From assembly GCA_001931535.1 (NCBI GenBank), contig CP016211.1, positions 3,624,501-3,688,500 on the forward strand: a DNA stretch of 64,000 bases, in the 5' to 3' direction. Both the position numbers and the translations under genes were made by a program. The notes beneath the pieces are model-generated. The model was not told the DNA's origin, ran no database searches, and saw nothing but the letters and a program-made list of their open reading frames with translations. This document shows, one piece after another, positions 10,957-19,700 of this stretch. How positions within the stretch are numbered: position 1 is the first letter of the stretch; every line of letters begins with the position of its first letter. This stretch comes from Minicystis rosea. GTDB taxonomy: Bacteria; Myxococcota_A; Polyangia; Polyangiales; Polyangiaceae.

Positions 10957-11688
10957 TTGAAAAGCAAACACAACTGCCATTCATGGCTCGGTGGCCTCGT
11001 GGTCGCGGCGGTGTCGACGGCGTCGTCCGTCGCCCGTGCCGACGTATCGGACCAGACGTGGAGCAAGCTCCAGGGTGGCGACGTCATCGTCGAAACCAAG
11101 AGTGGTTCGCTCATCGGTGGCAAGCTCTTCGACGTTCATCCGAGCAGCGTTGCGCTGCTGCTCCCGAGCGGCGAGTCGCTGACGCTCGATCGTACGAACG
11201 TCCGCTCGGCGCGTGCGACGAAGGGCGAAGCCTTACCCGCCTATCCGCAACCCTCCGATACGCCCCCGCCTCGTGAGCCTCCGAAGCAGATCGCGCCTGG
11301 GGTCCTGGAGTGGCGCGAGGGCGACGAGATCCGGATTGGCTATCGCAAGACGACCACGAGCCGCGGCTGGTTCATCGTGGCCGGCTCGATCGTCTTCGGC
11401 ACGGCGTGGGTTCCCATGGCGGTCCTCGGGGTCATGCTCCATCCCACGCTGGCAATCCCCGTCGCCGGGCCGATCATCGACGTCGTCCCCCATGGCGGAG
11501 GAGGGGCGCTCTACGTGCTCGACGGGGCCCAGCAAGCCGTGGGGCTCGGGCTAATCATCTTTGGTCTCGCCGCACGGAGAACCGTCCTCGAACGCGGCCC
11601 CGTCGTGGCGACGAAAACCTGGTGGATGCCGACGCCGATGTCGTTCGGGAACGGGGGCATGGGGCTCGGCATCGTAGGAACGATGTGA
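10957..11688 (+). CDS. Exported protein with two membrane helices, family A
   Basis: The 243-residue product begins with a signal peptide ending 'SSVARA' before 'DVSDQTW'. A beta-rich stretch follows (residues about 30-75, 'VIVETKSGSLIGGKLFDV', like a small SH3-type barrel). Then come two hydrophobic segments, 'GWFIVAGSIVFGTAWVPMAV' and a Gly-rich 'QQAVGLGLIIFGLAARR', with 'PVAGPIIDV' between them. TTG at 10957 is the only start that puts the signal peptide at the N-terminus; the open frame runs farther upstream without sense. The gene at 23646-24176 shows the same order (helix, PVAGP, helix, Gly-rich end), so the two are paralogues. Function unknown. Confidence 0.7.
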   Translation: MKSKHNCHSWLGGLVVAAVSTASSVARADVSDQTWSKLQGGDVIVETKSGSLIGGKLFDVHPSSVALLLPSGESLTLDRTNVRSARATKGEALPAYPQPSDTPPPREPPKQIAPGVLEWREGDEIRIGYRKTTTSRGWFIVAGSIVFGTAWVPMAVLGVMLHPTLAIPVAGPIIDVVPHGGGGALYVLDGAQQAVGLGLIIFGLAARRTVLERGPVVATKTWWMPTPMSFGNGGMGLGIVGTM

Positions 11689-12047
11689 GCATCGATGAGG
11701 CGCCGAATAGGCTCCTCCAGCAGCACAATCGGGATCGTCGCATACGGCTCGCTCGACCAGGCGGAAGCGCTTCTGCGCGCGGCGAAGTCTCTGCTACATC
11801 GGGCGGTCCATGGCCCTCGACCTCCCGCCGCCGTGCGTCGAGCAACACCTACCCTCGCGATCGCATGCAATGTCGGTCGCGGAGCGTATGATTCCATACA
11901 GCCCAACCGCGAGCAGGACATCGTGCCTCGCATGCAATGACACTCTCGCTGTGAATGCACACAGAGCCTCGTGCAACATTCACGCGACCTGGATGCCATG
12001 CGGCGCCCCCGGCCGCGAGACAGCGCAGGCAGGAACGGGACGACGCA

Positions 12048-13646
12048 ATGACCCAATGTGATGTGAAATGGCAAGCGCCCCGCCTCGGGCGCAATCTCAC
12101 CCTCGCCACCGTCGCGCTGGCCGCGGCATTCGCGGGCTGCGATGGATCCAGCGGAGGTGGGACCGGCGGCACGGCCACGAGCAGCAGCACGGCGTCCGCC
12201 TCCGGAAGCAGCAGCGCCACGAGCACCGGCAGCAGCGCCACGAGCACCGGCAGCGGCGGCACCGGCAGCGGCGGCGCGAGCACCGGCAGCGGTGGCACCG
12301 CGAGCACCGGCAGCAGCAGCTCCAGCAGCGGCAACGCGTGCATCAGCACGCCGCACCAATGCACCTACGGCACGGGGAGCGGCGGCGCCGATCCGATGTG
12401 TCCGGCGGGATACGCCGACTGCAATGGCAGCGCGGGAGACGGGTGCGAGACCGCGATCGCGAACAACCTCTACGCCTGCGGCGCGTGCGGCAACCAGTGC
12501 CCCGGCCTCGTGAACCCGAGCCACGGGACGCCGGTGTGCGCAGGAGGCCACTGTGGCTTTCAGTGCAACGTCCTCTTCAACGATTGCAACTGCGACCCAA
12601 GCGACGGGTGCGAGTCCGATGCCCTGAACGACCCTCAAAACTGCGGCGGATGCGGGCACGTGTGCTCGTCGGGCGTGTGCGAGCAAGGTCTTTGCAAACA
12701 GACCACCTGTCCCGTCACGGACTTCGTGCCACAGCCGAGCTCGATGGGCGTGCGGTGGTTCTCGATCCACGGCGGCAACATCTACTGGTTGCAGCAAGAT
12801 GCCCCCGTTTCGCCCAACGTCGCAGGCTACTCCCTGCACAAGATGCCGCTCGCCGGCGGGGCCGACACGACGATCACGACGACGGCGAGCACGCCCGCGC
12901 TCACGAGCGGCGCGTTTGCGGGGCCGATGGAGATCGCGGCCGACGATGACGCCATCACCGTCCTCGTGCCCGGAGGGCAGCTCTTCCGCGTGCCACTCGC
13001 GGGCGGCGCTCCAACGACCCTCGTGACGAGCACGGCGTCGGACGCCGGCGCGCTCGCCGTCGTCGGAAGCACGGCTTTCTGGCGACAAACCCCGACGACG
13101 ACGCCCGTACAACACACCATCGCCAGCGTGCCAATCGCGGGCGGCACCGTGCAGACCATCGTCACGCAGGACGTCGCCGACGTCGGCTTCGCGGCGGACG
13201 CGGGATACGTCTACTGGCTCTCCAACAACGACGGTAGCACCGTGAAGAAGACCCCCGCGGGAGGGGGCAGCGACATGGTGCTCGGCCAAGTGGCCCTCGC
13301 CAACCGCATGAGCGCGAACGCGAGCGACGTGTTCTTCGCCTGGGGAACGACGAGCCCGAAGGCGTTGCCGAAGGCGGGCGGCGCGCCCGTGACGCTCGGT
13401 GGCAAGTGCGGCGGCCAGAGCAGCGACACGCGTCTCGCCATCGCCGCCAGCCCAACCACCGTCTACTGGTCGAGGCCGAAGCTCCAGCAGCCCAATGGCA
13501 CTCTCCTCGTATCGACGCCCGTCGCGGGCGGCGGCGAGCTGCTCCTCGCCACCGAGACGAAGACCATCTACCAGATCGTCGCCGACACGACCGGCGTCTA
13601 CTACACGCTCTGGGAAGGCAGCGGGATCCGCAAGGTCTGTCCTTGA
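12048..13646 (+). CDS. Lipoprotein with Ser/Thr/Gly linker and propeller-like domain
   Basis: The 532-residue product has a lipoprotein signal with lipobox A-F-A-G-C near residue 30. A low-complexity linker of STGS/GGTG units follows, then a Cys-rich block (about residues 95-220; 'CGACGNQCPG', 'CGGCGHVCSSGVC') typical of myxobacterial surface proteins. The C-terminal 300 residues repeat a pattern such as 'GNIYWLQQD...LHKMPLAGG', 'GYVYWLSNNDGSTVKKTPAGGG', which reads as blades of a beta-propeller. ATG at 12048 follows an AGGAA site. The protein should sit on the outer membrane or cell surface. The ligand is unknown. It converges on the exbD genes, with terminator hairpins and a dispersed repeat between. 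Confidence 0.85.
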   Translation: MTQCDVKWQAPRLGRNLTLATVALAAAFAGCDGSSGGGTGGTATSSSTASASGSSSATSTGSSATSTGSGGTGSGGASTGSGGTASTGSSSSSSGNACISTPHQCTYGTGSGGADPMCPAGYADCNGSAGDGCETAIANNLYACGACGNQCPGLVNPSHGTPVCAGGHCGFQCNVLFNDCNCDPSDGCESDALNDPQNCGGCGHVCSSGVCEQGLCKQTTCPVTDFVPQPSSMGVRWFSIHGGNIYWLQQDAPVSPNVAGYSLHKMPLAGGADTTITTTASTPALTSGAFAGPMEIAADDDAITVLVPGGQLFRVPLAGGAPTTLVTSTASDAGALAVVGSTAFWRQTPTTTPVQHTIASVPIAGGTVQTIVTQDVADVGFAADAGYVYWLSNNDGSTVKKTPAGGGSDMVLGQVALANRMSANASDVFFAWGTTSPKALPKAGGAPVTLGGKCGGQSSDTRLAIAASPTTVYWSRPKLQQPNGTLLVSTPVAGGGELLLATETKTIYQIVADTTGVYYTLWEGSGIRKVCP

Positions 13647-13652
13647 TACGAT

Positions 13653-13696
13653 GGGGCCGCAAGCGGCCCCAAACCCCGGGCCGGACAAGCCGGCCC
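13653..13696 (+). terminator. Tandem hairpins after lipoprotein gene
   Basis: Directly after the stop, GGGGCCGC (13653-13660) pairs with GCGGCCCC (13663-13670) around AA. Then GGGCCGG (13678-13684) pairs with CCGGCCC (13690-13696) around ACAAG, followed by TT. The strong GC stems make termination likely, although there is no long T tract. Confidence 0.55.
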
Positions 13697-13732
13697 TTGA
13701 TCACGATTGGGCCACAAGCGGCCGCCCTGATT

Positions 13733-13862
13733 CGTCCGGACGCGATGAACGCTAGGCCCGAAGCAGCGAAGCGTGCTGGAAATCTCGGGTGGATCGCGGG
13801 GTGGTGGGGCCCCAGCGGCTTTGCCGCTGGGGCGGCGGGGACGCGAGTCCCTGCCGTGTGAA
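13733..13862. repeat. Dispersed intergenic repeat, copy 1
   Basis: About 130 bases starting CGTCCGGACGCGATGAACG and ending GCCGTGTGAA, ten bases short of the exbD stop. It contains a perfect 10-base stem, CCCCAGCGGC (13810-13819) and GCCGCTGGGG (13823-13832), with a TTT loop. The same element lies at 63497-63676, also between two converging genes, and a shortened relative lies at 52822-52868. The placement suggests a REP-like, terminator-associated repeat family. Confidence 0.85.
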
Positions 13863-13872
13863 CGAGCGCGCT

Positions 13873-14349
13873 CTACGGCGCCGGAGCAGGCGTGGGCGGG
13901 GCGGCGGGAGATGCGGTATCGGCGGGAGGGAGCTGCGTGGCGAGGCCGATGGTGTCGGCCCCGGCCTGCTTGGCGCCGTCGATGGTGCTGACGAGCAAAC
14001 CGTAGCTTGCTTGATCGTCGGCCACCATGAACACGAGCTTGTCGTTCGGTGCCTTCTTGGCGAGCAGACCGCGGAGGCGATCGATGTACTCGGATTGAGG
14101 GACCTTGTTGTTGTTGATGCTCAAATCGCCCTTGTCGTCGATGCGCACCACGAGCTGATCGGGGGGCACCTCGTCGTGCTGCTCGACCTGCTCGGTGGCT
14201 GGGACGCGGACGCCGATGTCCTTTTCGAGCAGGGGTGTCACCACCATGAAGATGATGAGCAGCACCAGCACGATGTCGATGAGCGGCGTGATGTTGATTT
14301 CGGCCGCGGGCGGCGATCCTTTGATGGAGAGCTTGCGGTGGTGGATCAT
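13873..14349 (-). CDS. exbD: ExbD/TolR biopolymer transport protein (second copy)
   Basis: The 158-residue product has the ExbD layout: a short cytoplasmic N-terminus, one membrane helix carrying the conserved Asp ('INITPLIDIVLVLLIIFMVV', residues about 18-38), and a periplasmic domain. The tail is Ala/Pro-rich. With ExbB it forms the proton-driven motor that energises TonB. It begins six bases after the first exbD ends, so the pair is co-translated. Two non-identical ExbD proteins beside one ExbB recalls systems in which both are required for particular receptors. It ends next to the dispersed repeat. Confidence 0.95.
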   Translation of the reverse strand: MIHHRKLSIKGSPPAAEINITPLIDIVLVLLIIFMVVTPLLEKDIGVRVPATEQVEQHDEVPPDQLVVRIDDKGDLSINNNKVPQSEYIDRLRGLLAKKAPNDKLVFMVADDQASYGLLVSTIDGAKQAGADTIGLATQLPPADTASPAAPPTPAPAP

Positions 14350-14355
14350 GGCCGC

Positions 14356-14772
14356 CTACTTCTTGAGCTCCTGCACGCCGAGGCCGATCCCCTTCGCGCC
14401 CGCCTTCCGCGTGATCTCGAGGATCTTGCGGACCTCGCCGTAGGTCAGGCGCTCGTCGCCCTTGAGGAGGATCTTGCGGCCCGGTTGGGCGGCAAACTCC
14501 TCTTTCAGCTTGGCCTCGAGGCCGGCTTCGTCGAAGCCCTGCTGCTCCAAGAACACCTTCTTGTCGTCGGTGACGCTGAGGATGAGCGGATCGCCCTCTT
14601 TGTTCTCTTTGTCGGGCCGGTTCACCTGAGGCAGGTGCACCGGCTTGCCGCGTTGGAGCATGGGGGTGACCACCATGAAGATGATCAGCAGCACCAGCAC
14701 GACGTCGACGAGCGGCGTGATGTTGATATCGGCTTTGACTCCCTGGTTGGAGCCGCCAACGCCCATTGCCAT
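14356..14772 (-). CDS. exbD: ExbD/TolR biopolymer transport protein (first copy)
   Basis: The 138-residue product has a membrane helix with the essential Asp in 'INITPLVDVVLVLLIIFMVV', followed by 'TPMLQRGKPVHLP' and a periplasmic ExbD fold ending 'KAGAKGIGLGVQELKK'. The helix is nearly the same as in the second copy, but the periplasmic parts differ, so the copies have diverged in what they contact. It lies 81 bases downstream of exbB and six bases upstream of the second exbD. Its role is proton-coupled energising of TonB in the inner membrane. Confidence 0.95.
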   Translation of the reverse strand: MAMGVGGSNQGVKADINITPLVDVVLVLLIIFMVVTPMLQRGKPVHLPQVNRPDKENKEGDPLILSVTDDKKVFLEQQGFDEAGLEAKLKEEFAAQPGRKILLKGDERLTYGEVRKILEITRKAGAKGIGLGVQELKK

Positions 14773-14853
14773 GGTCGTCCTCCTCGGTGGGCCGCGGGGC
14801 GCTCACGCGCGCCGATCGCGACCGCGATCCACGCGCCTTCTGCCCCTCGGGCG

Positions 14854-15564
14854 CTACGCCGCCTCTTCGTCGCTCGCGGACGCGCTCGCGCCCTTCTTCT
14901 TGCCCTCGGCCAGCGCGCGGGCCACCACGTCGAGGAACTCGTTCGCGGACTCGGTCAGATCGACGGAGCGCGCGTCCACCCAGGATTGGAGATAGTTGTA
15001 GAAGATGACGGCCACGATGGCGACGCCGAGGCCGATGGCCGTGGTCGCGAGCGCCTCCGCGATACCCGCGGAGACCGTGCCGAGGCCGCCGGAGCCGGAG
15101 GCCGCCATGCTCTGGAAGGCGTTGATGATGCCGACGACGGTGCCGAGCAGACCGACGAAGGGCGTGATCGATCCGACCGTGGCGAGGAGCGGCAAACCGC
15201 GCTTCAACGTGGCCACCTCGCGGCCTGATTGCCGCTCGAGGGCGCGCGCCACCGACTCGAAGATGAACTCGGAGCTACCCGCCTGACTGCCCTTGAAGGC
15301 GGCGAGCCCGGCCATGATGACCCGGCCGAGATACCCAATCTCCCCGCTGTTCTTGGCGCTCGCGGCGCCGAGAAGATCGCCGCTCCCCAAGAGCTTGCCC
15401 ATCTTGTTGGCGAACGCGCGCGACTCGTCGCGGGACTTGTTGAACATCACCAGTCGCTCGCCGGCCACGAAGACCGAAGCGAGGGACATCACCACCATCA
15501 CACCCACGATCAAACGGGCAAAGAAGCCCATGTGATGCCAGATGTCGCTCAACGTGAATTGCAT
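14854..15564 (-). CDS. exbB: ExbB/TolQ/MotA proton channel protein
   Basis: The 236-residue product has three membrane segments in the ExbB/TolQ pattern: one near the N-terminus ('FFARLIVGVMVVMSLASVFVA'), and two in the C-terminal half ('LPLLATVGSITPFVGLLGTVVGIINAF' and 'ATTAIGLGVAIVAVIFYNYL'). The TPFVGLLGTV and Thr-containing motifs line the proton path. It follows tonB (gap 87 bases) and precedes two exbD genes, forming a complete TonB motor operon facing away from a TonB-dependent receptor. Confidence 0.95.
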   Translation of the reverse strand: MQFTLSDIWHHMGFFARLIVGVMVVMSLASVFVAGERLVMFNKSRDESRAFANKMGKLLGSGDLLGAASAKNSGEIGYLGRVIMAGLAAFKGSQAGSSEFIFESVARALERQSGREVATLKRGLPLLATVGSITPFVGLLGTVVGIINAFQSMAASGSGGLGTVSAGIAEALATTAIGLGVAIVAVIFYNYLQSWVDARSVDLTESANEFLDVVARALAEGKKKGASASASDEEAA

Positions 15565-15651
15565 GGGTTCTCGTCGCGCCTCCTGGAGCGCTTTGGGGAT
15601 TGGGAGATCGGACCGCAGCCACGGCGCCGGCGCAGCGGCCGGCGCATGGTG

Positions 15652-16415
15652 CTAGGGCAATTTGAAGGTGAATGGGAAGGTGTAATAAACCCGCTGCGGG
15701 TGCCCCTGATACATGACGGGGGAGTACTTGCGCGAAGCCAGGTTGGCGAGCACCACGCTGTCGAGGAACGGCAGCCCCTTGATGATGCGGCAATCGACGA
15801 GGCGGCCATCCTCGGTGATGGTGCAACGCGCGATGAGCTTGCCTTCGACTTTGGCCTCGAGCGCTTCGCGCGGATAGGTGACGGCCGTCGAGCCGCTTTG
15901 GAGCGACGGCGGCGTCATGCTGCCGCTGTCGTAGCTCATCGTCGTCATCGGCTGGACGGTGGGCACGGGCGCGGTGCTGCCGAGCTGCCCACCGATCTGA
16001 CCACCCACTTGCCCCCCGCGACACCGCCGTCGACACCGCCCTCCATGCCGCCCGGCTGACCTACGGAGTCGTCTTTCTTCTCGGGCTCTTTGGGCTTCTC
16101 GTCTTCTTTGGGCTTGTCTTTGGACTCGACGAGCGTCTCGGGCTTCTTCACCGGGATCGGCTTCTTCTGCTGCTCGACCTTCGGTTTGCTCGCGCCGCCG
16201 GCTGGAGGCGGCGGCGGGGGTGGCGGAGGTGGCGGCGGCGCCAAATGGGCCGCGACGAACTTCACCTCGGTCTCCTTCTTCGCGACGGCGGTCGGCCGAA
16301 GGCCGACATAAACGCCGAAGCCAACCAGCACGACGTGCGCGGCGATGGTGAACACGAGCCCCTGCCCCAGCTTGCGCTGAGGGGCGTTCCCGCCGGTGAG
16401 CACTGCATCGAACAT
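15652..16415 (-). pseudogene. tonB: TonB energy transducer, frameshifted
   Basis: Two reading frames form one TonB of about 253 residues. The N-terminal frame (16415 to about 16012) has an inner-membrane anchor 'LVFTIAAHVVLVGFGVYVGL', a run of 12 prolines, a Lys/Pro/Glu-rich spacer and 'GGMEGGVDGGVAGG'. The C-terminal frame (to 15652) continues 'GGQIGGQLGS' and ends in a TonB domain: 'YPREALEAKVEGKL', 'CRIIKGLPFLDS', 'YTFPFTFKLP'. Adding one base to the six-C run at 16012-16017 (plus strand) joins them as 'GVAGGQVGGQIGGQLG', extending the Gly-rich repeat perfectly. TonB passes proton energy from ExbBD to outer-membrane receptors. The gene heads the exbB-exbD-exbD operon, so loss is hard to believe; sequence error or slippage are the alternatives. 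Confidence 0.85.
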
Positions 16416-16624
16416 GTGTCGAACCGCGTCCTTCCCGGTGTTACTCCTGTGTCATACCTGGAGAGCGAGCCTCCTGGAAGCCCTTACGAAACGCCGCTGT
16501 GAGGACGTCGCGTGCGGAGCCCTCCTCTGCCTGGTCACGAGAAGCACCACCGCTGTAAAAAACCAAAGGAAGCACCGGGACACGATGCCTCCGGAAGTGT
16601 CGATACGGTGACGCTCTCGAAAAG

Positions 16625-16660
16625 TTCTGATTGACAGAACCGCTGAAAATCGGGTGTATG
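16625..16660 (+). promoter_or_regulatory. Promoter with overlapping dyad for TonB-dependent receptor
   Basis: A perfect TTGACA (-35) lies at 16632-16637, with a weaker GTGTAT (-10 candidate) at 16655-16660, spacing 17, about 45 bases before the receptor start. A dyad GTTCTG (16625-16630) and CAGAAC (16636-16641) overlaps the -35 box, the position expected for a repressor operator. The local DNA is also less GC-rich than its surroundings. The regulator is unknown. Confidence 0.5.
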
Positions 16661-16703
16661 GGGCGTCGCTGTTGGTGATGTTTGCCCATTGCGGGAGGAC
16701 CCT

Positions 16704-19700
16704 GTGAATCTCCTGGACAAGAAGTGCGGCCTGTGGGCCGCCATGGTGCTGCGCTGCAGAGCCGCTCACCTGCTCCCCGCTGCGTCGGTTGCGCTGGTGG
16801 GAGTGTTGGTCTCGGCGCCGGCCGTTGCGCAAGGTACTGCCGTCATGACCGGTCAGGTCATCGATAGTGCGACCAAGCGCCCCATCCCGGATGTCGTCGT
16901 GACAGTCACATCGCCTGCCCTGCAAGGCGAGCAGACCGTGGTGACCGACAAGGCAGGTGCTTACCGCATCCCAAACCTGCCTCCGGGTGATTACACCCTT
17001 CGTCTCGAGGGCGATTCGTACAAGCCCTATTCCCGCGGCGGTATCGCTCTCCACGTGAACACCACCATCCGCGTCAACGCGGAGATGCTCCCCGAAGGCC
17101 TGAAGGCCGAAGAGGTGGTGGTCGTCGGCAAGGCGCCGACAGTCGATGTCGGCTCCGCCAGCACCGGCGTGACCCTGAACCAGGATTTCGTCAGCCGCAT
17201 CGCGCTGAACCCGCCGGGCGGCAAGGCCGCGGCCTCGCGCTCCTTCGAGTCGCTCGCCGGCGTGGCGCCGGGCGCCGCCGCGGACACCTATGGTGTCTCG
17301 GTCGCCGGCACGACCTCTCCGGAGAACGCGTTCGTCATCGACGGTGTCTCCGTCAACGACCCTGCCTTCGGCACCCTCGGCACGCCGCTCTCGGTCGAGT
17401 TCGTGAAAGAGCTCGGCGTCATCACCGGCGGTTATCTCCCGGAGTACGGCAAAGCCACCGGCGGTATCTTCGACGTCGTCACCAAGAGCGGGTCGAACGA
17501 GTTCCACGGCTCGGTCTTCTTCAACATCACACCCGGCCAGCTCGAAGGGCCGCGTACGCCCATCAAGTCGGCGTCCTCCGTCATCGTGTCCAATCCGAAG
17601 CTCGGCTCGCTCCGCGACTTCGGCGCCGACATCGGTGGTCCGATCGTCAAGGACAAGCTCTGGTTCTACGCCGGTGTCCAGTTCGCCTTCAACCGGCAGC
17701 GGTTCGAGCGTGGTTTGAGCCAATTCAACTACGTGCCCGATCCCGCGCACCCGGGCGCGTTCATGCAGCAGTTCGACAAGGATGGCTTCCCGGTCACCTC
17801 GCCGATCAACTGCCAGATCGGCCAGACCTGCACCACCGGCCCCAACGGCACGCCCCTCCCCGCGGGCTACAAGGTCCCGGCCGCGCCCATCTACTACGCC
17901 GACGAGACGTCGATTCAGTACATCGGCAAGCTGACGTATCACATCAATCAGGACCACAACCTGACGTTGTCGGTTTACGGCACCCCCACCCGCTCCGGCG
18001 GCAACGGTGTTTATGCGTTCGACAACACCGGGACGCCCCAGGTCACCGCGTTCAACCTCAACGGCTCTTACGAGTCGCTCGCCAACAAGTACGCGGCCGA
18101 CGCCAACGACGTCTCGCTGAAGTACTCGGGCGCCTTCAACAACAAGCGCCAGCTCCTCGACATCACCGTCGGCTGGCACCACCAGCACCAGGCCACGACG
18201 ACGACCGACGGCAAGGGCGCGGCGGACGTGAACACGCCGAACGGCGGCCTCGCCAACATCCCTTCGATCATCTATCGCCGCAACACCCCCGGCTTCCGCG
18301 CCATCACCGACTTCCCCAACGAGCGCGTCCCGAACGGCTATTGCCAGCCGGTCCAGGTCTGGGACGACAGCATCGGTGGGCTCCGGACGACGACGCCATG
18401 CCCCGTCGAGACGTACAACGCCGGCGGCCCCGGCTACCTCGACGACATCACGCTCGACAGCTACCAAGGCCGCGCGATCTTCACCAACCTGCTTCAGGCG
18501 GCCGGTCACCACGTCATCAAGGCGGGTGTCGACTTCCAATTCAACTCCTTCCGTCACGACAAGGCGTACACCGGCGGTGACGCCTACCGCGAGGCGGTGG
18601 ACTCCTCGCGCTACGACGATGCGCGCCGCTTCGGCTTCCTGAAGAGCCCGGACGATCCGGTCCTGCTCAATCACTACGTCGCCAAGTCCACGACCATCAG
18701 CGTCGGCGGCTTCGTCCAGGATAGCTGGAGCATCTTCGACAAGGTCACGTTGAACTTCGGTGTTCGTTACGACGCCCAGGTCATCAACGGCGCCGACGGC
18801 AAGCTCGGCCTCGCGCTGCCGAACCAGTGGTCGCCGCGCGTCGGCGTGATCTACGACTTCACCCAGCAGGGCCGTTCCAAGCTCTTCGCGAACTTCGCCC
18901 GTTACTACGAGGGTGTTCCTCTCGACATGGCCGACCGCTCGTTCCCGAGCGAGCCGAGCGTCTATGCGCGCCACGGCGCGGACGTCTGCGACCCGGCCAA
19001 CACCGGCTCCACCTCGCCGAACCTCGCGGGCTGCGGCCGCAAGGACGCCGGCGCGCTCCGCCCCGGCTACTGGACGACGACGAACAACCCGACCCAGTTC
19101 TGGAACCGCGGCGGCAGCTCGAAGACGCCGGTCGATCCGGACATCGCGCCGCAGTCGTCGGATGAGTTCGTGGTCGGCGGCGAGTACGAGGTCTTCTCGG
19201 ATGCGCGCGTGGGCGTCACGTACACGCACCGTTACCTCAACAAGGCCATCGAGGACATGAGCCGCGATGAGGCCAATACGTACTTCCTCGGTAACCCCGG
19301 TTATGGCATCGCCAAGGACTTCCCCAAGGCAGTCCGCAACTACGACGCCATGACGGTGTATTTCACCAAGAACTACTCCAACACGTGGCTCCTCCAGGCG
19401 AGCTACACGCTCTCTCGCCTGTACGGTAACTACGCCGGTCTCTTCCGCCCGGAGACGGGGCAGCTCGATCCGAACATCACCTCGGACTTCGACCTCATCT
19501 CCCTGCTCCGGAACCGCATGGGGCCCCTCCCGGGCGACTCGACCCATGCCATCAAGATCTACGCCGCCAAGGACTTCTTGCTCCCCGCCGGGCAGGACAT
19601 CCTCATCGGTTTGACCTACCGCACGCGCTCGGGCCGTCCGCTCAACGCCCTCGGCTCTCACCCCATCTACCTCGCCGACGAGGTGTACGTCGTCGAGCGT

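Noticed and set aside
12180..12330. Repeat-rich stretch as a separate DNA repeat
   Set aside because: It encodes the Ser/Thr/Gly linker of a lipoprotein in frame and needs no other explanation.
13741..13860. Short proteins with GWWGPSGF read from the dispersed repeat
   Set aside because: They arise from the repeat in both copies and end at random; the hairpin and placement point to a non-coding element.
13873..14772. Flagellar or Tol-Pal system instead of TonB
   Set aside because: ExbB/TolQ/MotA proteins are alike, but the linked TonB C-terminal domain and divergent TonB-dependent receptor favour a TonB motor; no tolB or pal is present.
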